A stretch of DNA of 64,000 nucleotides, taken from contig JAOANR010000002.1 of assembly GCA_030278955.1 (NCBI GenBank), positions 9,723,982 through 9,787,981 of the forward strand, read 5' to 3'. The notes under the pieces were generated by a model that saw nothing but the letters and a program-made list of their open reading frames with translations, was not told the origin of the DNA and searched no databases. Shown one piece after another: positions 36,758 to 48,053 of this stretch. The position numbers were made by a program, and so were the translations under genes. Within the stretch, counting starts at the first letter, position 1; the number at the start of each line of letters is the position of its first letter. Origin of the DNA: Hygrophila difformis (Eukaryota; Streptophyta; Magnoliopsida; Lamiales; Acanthaceae).

Positions 36758-37093
36758 CTAGCGTCTCAAGACGTCCTCCGGTGGGGTAGCAGGATCCTCC
36801 TCTGGGTCTTCCTCCTCCGAACTTGGCGGCAGTAGATCGTCAAAGATAGTGTTCAAGTCTTGCCCATGGGCATCGATGTGCTCCTTTAGTATTAGGTTTT
36901 GTGTAGTGAGGGTTTGGACTTGACGTTCGAGTTGGTTTATGCGGTGGTGATCCGCCTCTCTCAAGTTGCCCATGTGGTGCAAATTGGCCTCCAATTGAGC
37001 CATACGGTATTTCATTTGTTCTATGGTTTGATGGGAATCAAGGTGAACGTTCATCATCTTGATCATCAACTGCATTATATCTTGACTAGCCAT
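36758..37093 (-). CDS. Leader coiled-coil ORF of element B (111 residues)
   Basis: Homologue of the element A leader ORF, still open although gag and pol of this copy are broken. It contains HMGNLREADHHRINQLERQV and an acidic tail with a duplicated EEDP segment (SEEEDPEEDPATPPED). No stop or frameshift is present over 111 codons. Function unknown. Confidence 0.65.
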   Translation of the reverse strand: MASQDIMQLMIKMMNVHLDSHQTIEQMKYRMAQLEANLHHMGNLREADHHRINQLERQVQTLTTQNLILKEHIDAHGQDLNTIFDDLLPPSSEEEDPEEDPATPPEDVLRR

Positions 37094-37121
37094 CTAGCGC
37101 AAGCAAGAGATCTAAATTAAT

Positions 37122-37258
37122 ATTCGCCAAGATTCTAAGTTCAATTTCGCCAAGATTCTAAGTTCAAATTTTGCCAAGATTCTAAGTTCAATTCGCCAAG
37201 ATTCTAAGTTCAAATTCGCCAAGATTCTAAGTTCAAATTCGCCAAGATTCTAAGTTCA
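37122..37258 (-). repeat. Leader minisatellite of element B
   Basis: About seven units, read on the plus strand as GCCAAGATTCTAAGTTCAA. Homologous to 24458-24625 in element A but with a different copy number and spacer composition. Confidence 0.88.
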
Positions 37259-37466
37259 TAGAAGAGATGCAATATGCAAATGCAAATGATGATTTCCCCC
37301 CAAAAATAATTTAATGCACTATGTATATATATATTTTTTTTCCATGGGTTTTAAAATAAAAATTTCTCCATGGAAATAATACTTTAAAATTTGAAGTAAT
37401 AGTCAAAACATTAATAATAGTTTAAAAAATAATAATGGTTTAAAAATAATAGTTTAAAAATAGCCG

Positions 37467-37479
37467 GACTCTGATACCA
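37467..37479 (-). promoter_or_regulatory. Element B primer binding site, one mismatch
   Basis: On the minus strand TGGTATCAGAGTC, three bases from the 5' LTR end (37483). The expected ..GAGCC has changed C to T at one position. Confidence 0.9.
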
Positions 37480-37482
37480 ACT

Positions 37483-39273
37483 TGTAACACCCCGGTTTTT
37501 GGTCACCCAGGTCGGGATGTCACCGCCACATCCCCCTAGTAAGACACGGTTACTCCGAGCTTACTAAAGGAATGCAAGGCTAGGTATTGCAGTATTTAAA
37601 ACATTTAAAGCATTCAAAACAGCCCATACGATATAATTCGAAAATATTAATATCATAGCGCAGCGGAAATAATTGTTTTAGTATAGTATTGCAGCGGAAA
37701 ATGTAAATAGGGCCGATATGGCCAAAACACGGGTTAAACAGGCCCGTTCATAATATAGTCTAATGTACGAATTTAAAAACGATAAGTTTTCCAAAATTGT
37801 AATTTCCCCCCCATGCATGATTATGGTCATGCTCATTCCACATACTCTGTAAGAATAGAAAATAAAAATGGTTTGGTCAGCACGACTTGCTGAGTAAGTT
37901 AACACGGACATGATCGTAGGGTTTAAAAGCCATTCATTTCATAATTAAATAAAAGCATGATAATAACATAATATTCGATTTAATTTAATTAACTATTCAA
38001 TTTGCGTAATTTAATTTAGACTCCATTTCACAACACATCTCACATAGTTTAAAATAAAGCCATAATTTAAATAAAGCATTCAAATAATTTAAATAGACAA
38101 CCACACACATTTCAATTTAATTTAATTCTAATTTCCCCCTTACATCCCAGATTTGGTATTTCAAATCTTTCACGATTGCATCGCAATCTCAACAAGTTTA
38201 GCCGGTAGCCCGGCGGCCGCAATCGTATCAGCCATACCCAGTACCACTCCGGAGCCTCGGGAAACCCATGTGGATATTCTCGAGAGTGTAGGCTCTATAT
38301 CTCATGCCGTTTTGGCAATATCATATCTCAATTTCGCGCGGGGTCACCATCGTCCATTAAGGCACGAAGTGAATCGTTAGGGGGCACCCTGCAGAGCACT
38401 CACCCCTCATTTTAGTTTATCAAGTTTGTAAGGGGATTTAATTTCAAAAATCTGATTTCAATTTAGTTTATTTAAAAATCATATTTCAACTCATTTCAAC
38501 CCTAAAGGTTAATTTCATGTTTCAACAAGATTTCAAGATTTGACTTCCGATAAATCACTGTTTACCCTAAAATTCGTCTAAAATCAGATTAAACTCCAAA
38601 AATTCCAAAATTTCACTACTGACTCAGAAACGTCGAGATGAACAACTTTTGTGTTTTAACTTTTTCAATCCGAGATATCGAAACATGTCAAAAACGTCAA
38701 ATTTTGCAGAAACACAAATCTGTCCGAATTTCTCAGACCACAGTTTAAAGATGTTCAACCGAAGTCGAAAAATCCGCGTTCGGGCGAGAGATTCACGCAA
38801 CGGGCGAATCTGTCCGACGGCACGACCGTGGCGCGCCCATCCCTCTTCGACCGCGTGGCCACCGCGCCGAACTCGCCTGGACTTCGGTCCGGGCGGGTCG
38901 TGCGATCCGTCGTGCCTTTCCTCCTCTCTTTCGGACTTCTATCCCTCTATGCTCCCGTTTTATGATTTTCGGGGTATCTTCGGGTTCCTACTTTCTCTCT
39001 AAGTTTTTACTCGGGTCTAATTGGATGTTTGGACTCGAATCCTCGAGTTCATTGGTGTCGGGTTTCGGTGTACAATTTACTTATCCTTAATCAATTCTTT
39101 TTATTTAATTAAATTCCTTTAATTCCTTTTTAATTAAAAACTCATTTCCCATTTCGTTATCCTTATTTATTTATTTATTTGCTGGATTTATTTATTTATG
39201 GTATTTATTGTATTTATTGTTTATTTATTTAATTATTGTTTTATTTTATGTTGGAAAATTCTCGGGTATTACA
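37483..39273 (-). mobile_element. Element B 5' LTR with internal deletion
   Basis: 1791 bases against about 2517 in the 3' LTR. The break is near 38748-38756: the plus strand passes from CAGTTTAAAGAT (equivalent to 16351-16362 in the 3' LTR) directly into GTTCAACCGAAGTCG (equivalent to about 19815). The two parental sites share AAAGAT. The deletion removes the TATA box region and the first part of the transcribed leader, so this promoter should be dead. Confidence 0.88.
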
Positions 39274-40958
39274 TAGGGGCGTCCGATTTAGTCACGTTGT
39301 AACGAAACGTAAAAACCGAATCTAAAAACCCTATCTTGCGCAATTTCTGAAATCCGATTAAAACTCATATTTGGAGAATCCAATCCGAGAAACTCAAAAC
39401 TAGACTTTTGTTCCTCACACATTAATCTAGGTTTTGAAAAAATTTCAGCCATTTTTATCAACGTTTGCTACCCCAAAATGATCCGAACATAAACTGCCTT
39501 GAGAAACGTTTTCGAAAAACTGACAGTGTTGATGTCCAAACTTGATGACCCCGTTTCTATATCTTCTAGTCCGATTTGATCTTTGCAATCTAAATGAAAG
39601 TTGTATATAATTATGTCTAGTATGTGCATAGAAAATTTCAGAATTTTTGGAGTCAAATTGTTATGTCAAAACGCCGATTTTCTAAACTGTGGTAATTCTG
39701 AATCCTGACAGTGTACATGTTGTGCAATAAACTCGATTTTTGACATGTTTCCTCAACTTATTTTGAAATCGTTAAAACACGAAAGTTGTTTGTTAGGTTG
39801 TTTTTGATGTACTGTGAAAATTTCAGAATTTTTGAACCTGAAACGAATGTTTAAATTAAAAAGGCGTAAACTATGACACCAAATGATTTTAAATCGAAGA
39901 GATTTTGAAATTTCGAAACAAACGGTCGAAACCTTGAAATACGATACATCTACACTTTTGAAAAATCCCGTTACACTAAATTGAAACATATGAGATACTT
40001 GGTGGAGGGTGAGTGCTCTGCAGGGTGCCCCTCTTGCCTTTCTCTTCGGGCCTATAATGGACGAGAGAAATTAGATGAGATATTACGCCAATCGGCGGGA
40101 GATACATGGCCTACACCCTCGGGCTTATCCGTATGGGTTTCTCGAGGCTCCGGAGTGTTTGGTGTATGGCAGATATGGCTGCGGCCGCCGGATGACCGGC
40201 TATACTTGACGAGATTGCGATGCAATCGTGAGATACTTGGAAATACTTGAGATACTTGAAATACGAAACGGCTGCGGCCGCCGGATGACCGGCTACACTA
40301 AATATTGAGAAACGGGATGTAACGGGAAAAATTAAAAGATTTAATACTTTTTATGTATTTATTTATTTATTCTTGTCTTTAAATTTTGCATTTAAATTTA
40401 TGTCTTAAATTTTATAACATGTTAAATTATTATTTATGAATTTAATGCATGTTCAAGTATACGACTAAATTAATTATTTTTAAATTGGTAATAAATGGAA
40501 TATTTTCGTATGCATGCCTAGGAGAAAACTTAATTATTTAATTAAACCCCCTTATTGCTATGTTAGGATCGACTTACTCAGTATTTTATATACTGATAAA
40601 ATTGTTGTTTTTCTCTTTCTTTCAGAGTACGGAGATAATGCATAGCATGTGCATTGGGGGATGGAATTATTAAGCATTGTTTTATCGCTTTTTATGATAC
40701 TTGCATATCGGGCATGTAAAATTCCGAGTTTTGGCCATGTCGGCCCACTTTACATTTTCCGCTGCGACATATTATTATTACTACTATATGTGTGGATGAT
40801 ACTTATTATTACTTTTAATTAAATTCCGGACTTGTTTTTAAATCTCTTTGCAATACCCATAGCCTTGTACCTCTATAGCAAGCTCAGAGAATCCATGTCT
40901 TGCTAGGGAGGTGTGGCGGTGACATCCCAGCCTGGGTTATCAAATCCGGGGTGTTACA
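39274..40958 (+). mobile_element. Element C 5' LTR, second part
   Basis: Continues C's 5' LTR after the duplicated TAGGG (39274-39278) and matches 46390-48053 of the 3' LTR. It carries the conserved leader hairpins: CCTCG..CGAGG around TATCCGTATGGGTT (about 40119-40148), and GCCGG-ATGA-CCGGC twice (40188-40201 and 40280-40293). Confidence 0.9.
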
Positions 40959-40961
40959 AGT

Positions 40962-40974
40962 TGGTATCAGAGCC
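40962..40974 (+). promoter_or_regulatory. Element C primer binding site (tRNA-Met)
   Basis: TGGTATCAGAGCC, three bases after the 5' LTR, identical to that of element A. Confidence 0.95.
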
Positions 40975-41259
40975 CGGAATATTTTAAAGCTACTACTATT
41001 ATTTTTAAACCATTATTATTTTTAAATTCATTATTTTCAAGACTACTAGTATTATTTTTAGCCCAAGTTATTAATGTTGGCCCAATATAGAGGCCCAACT
41101 TTTTAATTACTTAACTCCATGATTAGATTTAAATTGAAAACACATTAAATTAATTTTCATTGGGGGGATTGCATATGCATATTCATGTAGATTTAAATTC
41201 CTGCATATCTTGGCTTTGCTCGAAACATGTTCTAACTCTAACCTTCTTGTTGACATTAG

Positions 41260-41658
41260 ATGGCCGAACCCAACACGAACATGATCAATCTGATGATGAA
41301 ACTGACTAACGCGTACCTCGAGTCCCAACAACATATCAATCACTTCAAGACTCGAGTAGGACAGCTAGAGGGTCACGTGGCCCATCTGGGGCATCTTAGG
41401 GAGACTGATCATCACAACATAACCCAGCTGCAAAATCAAGTCACGCAGCTCCAAGCCCAAGTGGCCCAACTCCAAGACAAGAGTGATGACTTGGAGGAAC
41501 AAATAGGGGACGTGGCTTGGGAGTTGACTACCTTAGCCAACGAAATTGACGAAGGGGTCCTTCAGAACCCGGGGCTTGACCTCAATGTCGCTGCACCCAT
41601 TGACGTATCCAGCGACAAGGACGATCCCATTGAAGATGCACCCACCTATTCACTCTAG
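41260..41658 (+). CDS. Leader coiled-coil ORF of element C (132 residues)
   Basis: Starts ATGGCCGAACCC and ends TAG. It occupies the same place as the leader ORFs of A and B, between primer site and the former gag. It shares the pattern HLGHLRETDHHNITQLQNQV with their HMGNWREADHHRINQLERQV. The middle is an extended Gln-rich heptad array (QVTQLQAQVAQLQ), consistent with a parallel coiled coil, and the end is acidic. This ORF is intact although the element has lost gag and most of pol, which argues that it is useful to the element or acts in cis. The function is unknown. Confidence 0.7.
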   Translation: MAEPNTNMINLMMKLTNAYLESQQHINHFKTRVGQLEGHVAHLGHLRETDHHNITQLQNQVTQLQAQVAQLQDKSDDLEEQIGDVAWELTTLANEIDEGVLQNPGLDLNVAAPIDVSSDKDDPIEDAPTYSL

Positions 41659-42551
41659 ATTTAGAGACACATACTGACGCACTACTACTATATTTCCCTT
41701 TCCAACCGTTGGCAGCACTACTATTTCATTTTTGTTTCGAATGCTTGTAACCGAATAAAATTTTTCTCCTGAGTAATAAATTTACAAGCATTTATTTTAT
41801 ATAAGTATATTTAAATTACTCCTTACATTTTATCTAATTATCATAAATCAATTACCTTATGGATGCCCAACCAAACAAAAATACAAGTATTAATAAATAA
41901 ACAACATAGATATATAAATATATATTATATGGAGATAATTATCAAACCAGGGTATCTCTAACCCTAAACCCTGAAACCCTAGACCCTAGGGTCTGAAAAA
42001 AAGGAGAGAAAACGAACACAAACGAGAACGAAAAACAAAAACAGCGAGTAGTAAACAACCTCCAACAACAAATACTACACTAAACTCTAAGCAACCTCTA
42101 CTAACAGGTCCCAATAGATTGATACGTATTAATACCATTCTTTATTTAATAAAAATTTTTCCTTACAGGCAATTATTTATTAAATATATATCTATTTAAA
42201 TTTTTTTTTTTACCCCGTATACCTTATCACATTATTTTACCTAATTTCCTTGAAGCGGCTCAGTCCCACAACGATGCAAGTATTGTTGGGCAACCCACAC
42301 ACATATAGATGCGATAAGGAGGTAACAATGAATCCAGAACATCTCGAACCATAAACTAAGGCAGAACAATTAAACCATCTTTCTAAAACAGCAACAAATG
42401 ACTAACGCAGGTCAAACACGTAACTAGGCAGTAACACAAAGGAAATGTAAACTATGAATCCCAGTCAGCAGAAACATCCTCATAAGGAGGAAACTAAACA
42501 GAATGCGTCTTATACGAAACCTAAATGAAAATGCGAATACGAAAGAAAACA
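41659..42551. other. Element C internal spacer
   Basis: AT-rich sequence with no coding signal; it replaces gag and most of pol. It lies downstream (3') of the antisense gene and would hold its 3' untranslated region and polyadenylation signals. Confidence 0.5.
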
Positions 42552-43877
42552 TCACTGATCAGGGGGCGGGAACTGCCGACGCCTGTAGTCATCCATCTGC
42601 CGCATATAGGCATACATGTCGGGCATTGTAGCCTGCTGCTGAGCCTGCCTCGTAGCAAACGAGTCCATACGGGCCTGGTAGAAGTCCAATCTAGCGTCTA
42701 AGGCATCATAACGAGCCTGCCCCGCTGCAAACCCGGCATCCATACCGACCCGCATCTCTTGCATCGTCTGCAGCATCTGAGTCATCTCCTAGCCCTGAGG
42801 CGCCACTGCAGGAGGTGGAACTACTGGAGGAGGGGGTGGCTGCTCCGGAGGTACGACTAGAATCAAGCCGCCATCATCAGGCTGCGGGCGAAGTACAGCC
42901 CGGGGAACTCCACGACGTAAGGCGCTACGCCGGGCAGCGTAAGTCGGGATACGGTAGCAACTACCCGCTACTAAATCGTACGGATCTGTCTCCGGTGTCG
43001 TGCGAATCCCCTGCGCTGCGCACAAGCCACAAATGAGGTGAATATGGGTAATCACCCTACTCCCTCGTCCTCTCCGCATACCTCTCAAATTGTCCTCAAT
43101 GCAAGCTCCCACATTCACCCTACCGCCTCGCGCGATAAAGCAAATGGTCTCGTAGACGTGATATAGGACGATATGGCTCCGGATAATCGGCCGGACGCGC
43201 CCTAACCATATCTGGGTGAGCTCTCGCCAAGGGGAGTCAATCTTCGTCAAACGCAGCTCATGATCGTGCTCGAGCTGAGGAGCCACCACGGTGCATAAGA
43301 CATCCCACGCAGGAGCAAGAACACGGCCCCCAGGCTGTGGGCGGAATGCGCCATCGTCAGGCAAACCGAAATAGACATTGATCGCCCGAGCACTGAAGTC
43401 GAGATAGCGACCACGAACCCATACTCGAGATAAGTCATCACCCTCCCCAAGACCGCCAATGTTGGCGATAACCTCCATAGCCAGATAACCGGAAGCAACG
43501 CCCTCAGGATGACGTGCAAGTCCAGTCCACTGCAAGTACTCCAAGACCGGACTGACCCTATCATCGCCCAAATGATCAGGATATATGCCTCTCTCGGGGA
43601 CATAAGCCCTGTTTCGACGAAGCTCGTCGAAATAAAAGTCCTGGGCGGCCCTCGTCCTAAAACGAAATCTGTCATGCCGGTGAGGACGCACCTCGTCAGG
43701 GAGACCCCTGAGTCTCAAGCCCCGTTGCTCCTCATCCTCCTCGGACTCGCTCTCATCAGAATCAGGCATCACCGGAGCGGCAGTGCTAGGGCCAGCCTCA
43801 TCGCGCTGAGCAACCCGTCTCCTAGTCCTCGGAGGACACATGAGAGACGCCAAAACAACCCACAGAAAGAGCAACAT
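42552..43877 (-). pseudogene. Captured antisense gene, plant-transposon-protein-like, one amber stop
   Basis: A 362-codon minus-strand frame (43877-42789) ends in TAG; after a single GAG codon the same frame continues with ATG for 77 more codons to 42552. The original product was therefore probably one protein of about 440 residues. The N-terminus is acidic (DESESEEDEEQRG). The core has LDFSARAINVYFGLP, WRELTQIWLGRVRPI and HIVLYHVYETICF, which resemble the domain called putative plant transposon protein (often found antisense in plant retroelements). A Pro-rich hinge leads to a coiled-coil tail (MTQMLQTMQEM, ARYDALDARLDFYQARMDSF). The role is unknown. An AG acceptor immediately precedes the ATG. 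A second copy is in element D. Confidence 0.65.
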
Positions 43878-44570
43878 CCTGCAAATTATCCAATACCAAT
43901 TATAAGACTAAATTCCATACAAAACTCAAGCAGAAATACGTAAGGGACAACATTATAGACTTCCGACGTGAATATTCCACAAGAACATCAAGTCCTATCG
44001 ATCGCTAAGACAAACCGAAAGGTAATCTAGACAAGGGATATGCTCAAGCTAATTCCAAACCATTTGTGGTATTTCGTCGAACACGTTATGTGCGCAATAA
44101 ACCAAATTCTAAGTTACTAACAAACACATGGGAGTTGCCAGAAAACAAAACGATCGCTCAAATAACAACTCATCATTTCCGTACGGCACCAAACAACAAA
44201 AAAAAAGAGCTAATAATCACACCCCAATACCAACCAAAAATCAAAAACTTCATAGTCTTCCTAAAGATTTAAATCCAACAAGAATTTGCCCAAAACATAA
44301 ACACATTGTGGCATAAATACAAGCAAGGCAACAAGAGTAACATCAATTACCACACATACTTGCTAATTTGCACAAATCAAGCCTAAAAATAACAAACCCC
44401 CAATTTTTGTACATAAACCCTAATTCCTAAATCCCTTCACACATCAAGTCATTCAAAGCATAAAAATTGAAATTGATAACTAAAAGTAGTAGGTGCATAC
44501 CTTACAAATCAAAATCGAAGCCGGCACCAGGAGAAGTTGGGAGTAAAAGGGCGAATTTGAGATGAAATGT
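43878..44570 (-). promoter_or_regulatory. 5' exon and intron of the antisense gene in element C
   Basis: On the minus strand a donor TTGTAAG|GTATGC lies at 44501/44500 and an acceptor ATTTGCAG|G at 43880-43879, just before the ATG (43877), giving a 622-base intron and an untranslated first exon. Element D keeps both splice sites (58675 and 58042-58043). The GC-rich stretch 44600-44710 would be the promoter region; no TATA box is clear. Confidence 0.55.
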
Positions 44571-44759
44571 GAAGTGGTCTCAAATGGGAAATGGGGGAAG
44601 TGGCTCGTGCGGAGCGCGAGCCCTATTTTTTTCGAACTGATACGACCGAACGGTCGCCGCGCGCTGAGGCCTCATACCGCGCGGGTCACAGAGGAGGTTT
44701 TATTTTTTTTTCGGTTCTGCTTAATCTCTTTTACTTTACACCACTCACTTAACCCTAAC

Positions 44760-45241
44760 GTACATTGAAATGAGGTACGGCGACATGGGGTATCACCCGA
44801 CATCATTCCTGACAAAGACAGTAGAATTGCCTCGCATTTTCTTTTTGCAAGGTTACAGAAAACCCTCGGGATGAAAATACATAGGACCGTATGAAATCCT
44901 GGAAAGAGTGGGAAATCGCTTATCGACTAGCGTTGCCATCACAATTTGCTCGTGCTCACGATGTATTCCATGTCTCACAATTGAAAAAGTACATACACGA
45001 TCCGACCCATGTACTCCAACCGGAAGAGATTGAATTGGATGATGACCTGAGCTACGAGGAAATTCCGATACGAATACTAGACGTGAAGGAGAGAGCAACA
45101 CGAAATAAGACCGTGAGAACAGTCAAGGTGCTTTGGTCTAACCACGAAGCCGAGACGGCAACGTGGGAATTAGAGGCGGATATGAAGGAGCGTTACCCAA
45201 CCCTTTTCCAAAATGATGCAACCACAGTTATGGGGACATAA
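44760..45241 (+). pseudogene. Element C pol remnant: integrase piece fused to chromodomain
   Basis: The sequence resumes in the integrase core (RRHGV..., DKDSRIASHF around the second catalytic Asp, 44761-44877) and then jumps to [10 protein letters not shown], deleting the segment with the catalytic Glu. A small frameshift follows ([10 protein letters not shown] lies in a different frame from AYRLALPSQF). The C-terminal linker and chromodomain are open to the normal stop at 45241 ([37 protein letters not shown]). Element D has the same deletion junction, so the two share an ancestor. Retention of this 3' end may reflect a cis requirement rather than a protein. Confidence 0.85.
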
Positions 45242-45251
45242 CTGTAGTCTT

Positions 45252-45528
45252 AAGAGGGGGAGGATGTAACGGCCCGAATATTTTCGGATATTTTTGTCCG
45301 AATATTTTATGCCCCAAATAAACAAATTCCAATTGTTTTGAACTACGTAATGACTTGATCCCTTCACGGGGTACGTAGGCAACTTGGAAATTTCAATTCT
45401 GGGTTCAGTCAAATAATAACAAACAACAACACACAATAATACAATCGCTGAATCAAACAAGTCCCGAACTCGCGAGATGATAAAGCACAACTTCGAGGAC
45501 GAAGTTGATTCTTAAGGGGGGGTAGATT
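45252..45528 (+). promoter_or_regulatory. Two polypurine tracts of element C
   Basis: First tract AAGAGGGGGAGGA (45252-45264) is followed by the LTR-start-like TGTAACGGCCCGAA. Second, functional tract AAGGGGGGGTAGAT (to 45528) adjoins the LTR and is preceded by the hairpin AACTTCG-AGGA-CGAAGTT (45489-45506). The segment between them corresponds to the first part of element D's LTR. Confidence 0.75.
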
Positions 45529-48053
45529 GTAATACCCGTTAATTTTAGGATATAAAATAAGAATTTAATCCGAGGAGAAAAGAGGTCTTGTTTCCGAGAA
45601 CCCGTAAAATCGAGAATGCACGGAAGTCGAAAGAAAACCTAAGACCGACGGACCTAAGATTTCAAACTTGAAATCAATTTAAGTCGGAATAAAAATTAGG
45701 GTAGGAATCATAATTCGAAAAGATCCCGGAAAGTCGAGCCGAAAACACGGAAGGATAGAAACCCGAAAGAGAGGAGGAAAAGACCCGACGGATCGGATCG
45801 CACGGACCGCCCGGACCGAGGTCCAGGCGGAGGCCGCGCGCTGGCCGCGCGGTGTTTGGCCTACCAGCGTGCCACCACCGCGTGGCACCACAGAATTCGG
45901 CCATTCACGTGTTTTCGGCGATTTCTTGCCATATTTCGACCCCCCGACTTTAGAAACTCAATCCAGAGCGAAGGAAGGTGTATATGGTCGGCTCTAGGGG
46001 TCTTGGGACTCATTATTTTCTAAATCCCAAACCCTAGCAGCCCCATTGTCTCTCCCAAATCTCCCAAGTTCTTCCAACACCCGAAATCACCGACTTCGAA
46101 CTTTCCGATCACTTTCCGGCGACGAAAACCGACGGAGGAGGCGTGGAACACAAGGTATCTAGTACTCCAGACTTGGTTAAGTCGTTCATAGGTTTTCATT
46201 TAAGTTTTCGAACCCGAAAACTCGATCTAACATTGATTTCTTCTTCCGATTCGAAATCGTGGCCAAAGTTGGAAGCTTGGCGTTGAGGAGATCCGTTCGT
46301 AGTGAATTTGGACGAGCCGAGCGACCCGAGGATGACCAAACACCTGAACACTGTAAGTTGATGCCTTTCATATCAATACGGGTGGCTTAGGGGCGTCCGA
46401 TTTAGTCACGTTGTAACGAAACGTAAAAACCGAATCTAAAAACCCTATCTTGCGCAATTTCTGAAATCCGATTAAAACTCATATTTGGAGAATCCAATCC
46501 GAGAAACTCAAAACTAGACTTTTGTTCTAGTTGTGTTAAAATTTCAGCCATTTTCATCAACTTTTGCTTCCCCAAAACGATCCGAACATAAACTGCCTTG
46601 AAAAACGTTTTTGAAAAACTGACAGTGTTGATGTCCGAACTTGATGACCCCGTTTCTATATCTTCTAGTCCGTTTTGATCTTTGCAATCTAAATGCAAGT
46701 TGTAGATAATTATGTCTAGTATGTGCATATATAATTTCAGAATTTTTGGAGTCCATTTGATATGTCAAAACGCCAATTTTCTAAACTGTGGTAATTCTGA
46801 ATCCTGACAGTGTACATGTTGTGCAATAAACTCGATATTTGACATATTTCCTCAACTTATTTTGAAATCGTTAAAACACGAAAGTTGTTCGTTAGGATGT
46901 TTTTGATGTACCGTGAAAATTTCAGAATTTTTGGACTTGAAACGAATTTTTAAATTAAAAAGGCGTAAACTGTGACGCCAAATGATTTTAAATCGAAGAG
47001 ATTTTGAAATTTCAAAACAAACGGTCGAAACCTTGAAATACGATACATCTACACTTTTGAAAAATTCCGTTACACTAAATTGAAACATATGAGATACTTG
47101 GCGGGGGGTGAGTGCTCTGCAGGGTGCCTCTCTTGCCTTTCTCTTCGGGCCTATAATGGACGAGAGAAATTAGATGAGATATTACGCCAATCGGCGGGAG
47201 ATACATGGCCTACACCCTCGGGATTATCCGTATGGGTTTCTTGAGGCTTCGGAGTGTTTGGTGTATGGCAGATACGGCTGCGGCCGCCGGATGACCGGCT
47301 ATACTTGACGAGATTGCGATGCAATCGTGAGATACTTGGAAATACTTGAGATACTTGAAATACGAAACGGCTGCGGCCGCCGGATGACCGGCTACACTAA
47401 ATATTGAGAAGCGGGACGTAACGGGAAAAATTAAAAGATTTAATACTTTTTATGTATTTATTTATTTATTCTTGTCTTTAAATTTTGCATTTAAATTTAT
47501 GTCTTAAATTTTATAACATGTTAAATTATTATTTATGAATTTAATGCATGTTCAAGTATACGACTAAATTAATTATTTTTAAATTGGTAAATGGAATATT
47601 TTCGTATGCATGCCTAGGAGAAAACTTAATTATTTAATTAAACCCCTTTATTGCTATGTTAGGATCGACTTACTCAGTATTTTATATACTGATAAAATTG
47701 TTGTTTTTCTCTTTCTTTCAGAGTACGGAGATAATGCATAGCATGTGCATTGGGGGATGGAATTATTAAACATTGTTTTATCGCTTTTTATGATACTTGC
47801 ATATCGGGCATGTAAATCCCGAGTTTTGGCCATGTCGGCCCACTTTACATTTTCCGCTGCGACATATTATTATTACTACTATATGTGTGGATGATACTTA
47901 TTATTACTTTTAATTAAATTCCGGACTTGTTTTTAAATCTCTTTGCAATACCCATAGCTTTACACCTCTATAGCAAGCTCGGAGAATCCGTGTCTTGCTA
48001 GGGAGGTGTGGCGGTGACATCCCGGCCTGGGTTATCAAATCCGGGGTGTTACA
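45529..48053 (+). mobile_element. Element C 3' LTR
   Basis: 2525 bases, uninterrupted, TGTAATACCCGTTAA to GGGGTGTTACA. The GC-rich U3 block is at about 45800-45895. It preserves GGTGGCTTAGGGGCGTCC (46380-46397), the site that element B hit in the other LTR. The leader hairpins recur at about 47215-47300, including GCCGG-ATGA-CCGGC twice. Confidence 0.95.

Larger units (their letters stand above)
15091..39273 (-). mobile_element. Element B: decayed chromovirus, minus strand
   Basis: A full-length but inactive Ty3/gypsy chromovirus of the same family as element A. The order on the minus strand is 5' LTR 39273-37483, primer site, leader ORF, gag, protease, reverse transcriptase, RNase H, integrase, chromodomain, polypurine tract and 3' LTR 20335-15091. 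The target duplication TAGGG is exact (15086-15090 and 39274-39278). It is inserted in the 5' LTR of element C, and is itself split by element A in the integrase gene and by a solo LTR in the 3' LTR. Nonsense codons, frameshifts and loss of a catalytic aspartate make it non-autonomous. Confidence 0.92.
14236..48053 (+). mobile_element. Element C: non-autonomous chromovirus with antisense gene
   Basis: The LTRs begin TGTAATACCCGTTAA and end CCGGGGTGTTACA. The 5' LTR (14236-15090 plus 39279-40958, split by element B) is about 2535 bases and the 3' LTR (45529-48053) 2525. Flanks ATCAC (14231-14235) and ATCTC (48054-48058) look like a target duplication with one later change. The internal part (40959-45528) has a tRNA-Met primer site, a leader coiled-coil ORF, a captured antisense gene, a deleted integrase/chromodomain remnant and polypurine tracts. 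Gag, protease, reverse transcriptase and RNase H are missing, so it must use another element's proteins. It resides in the Helitron. Confidence 0.85.
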
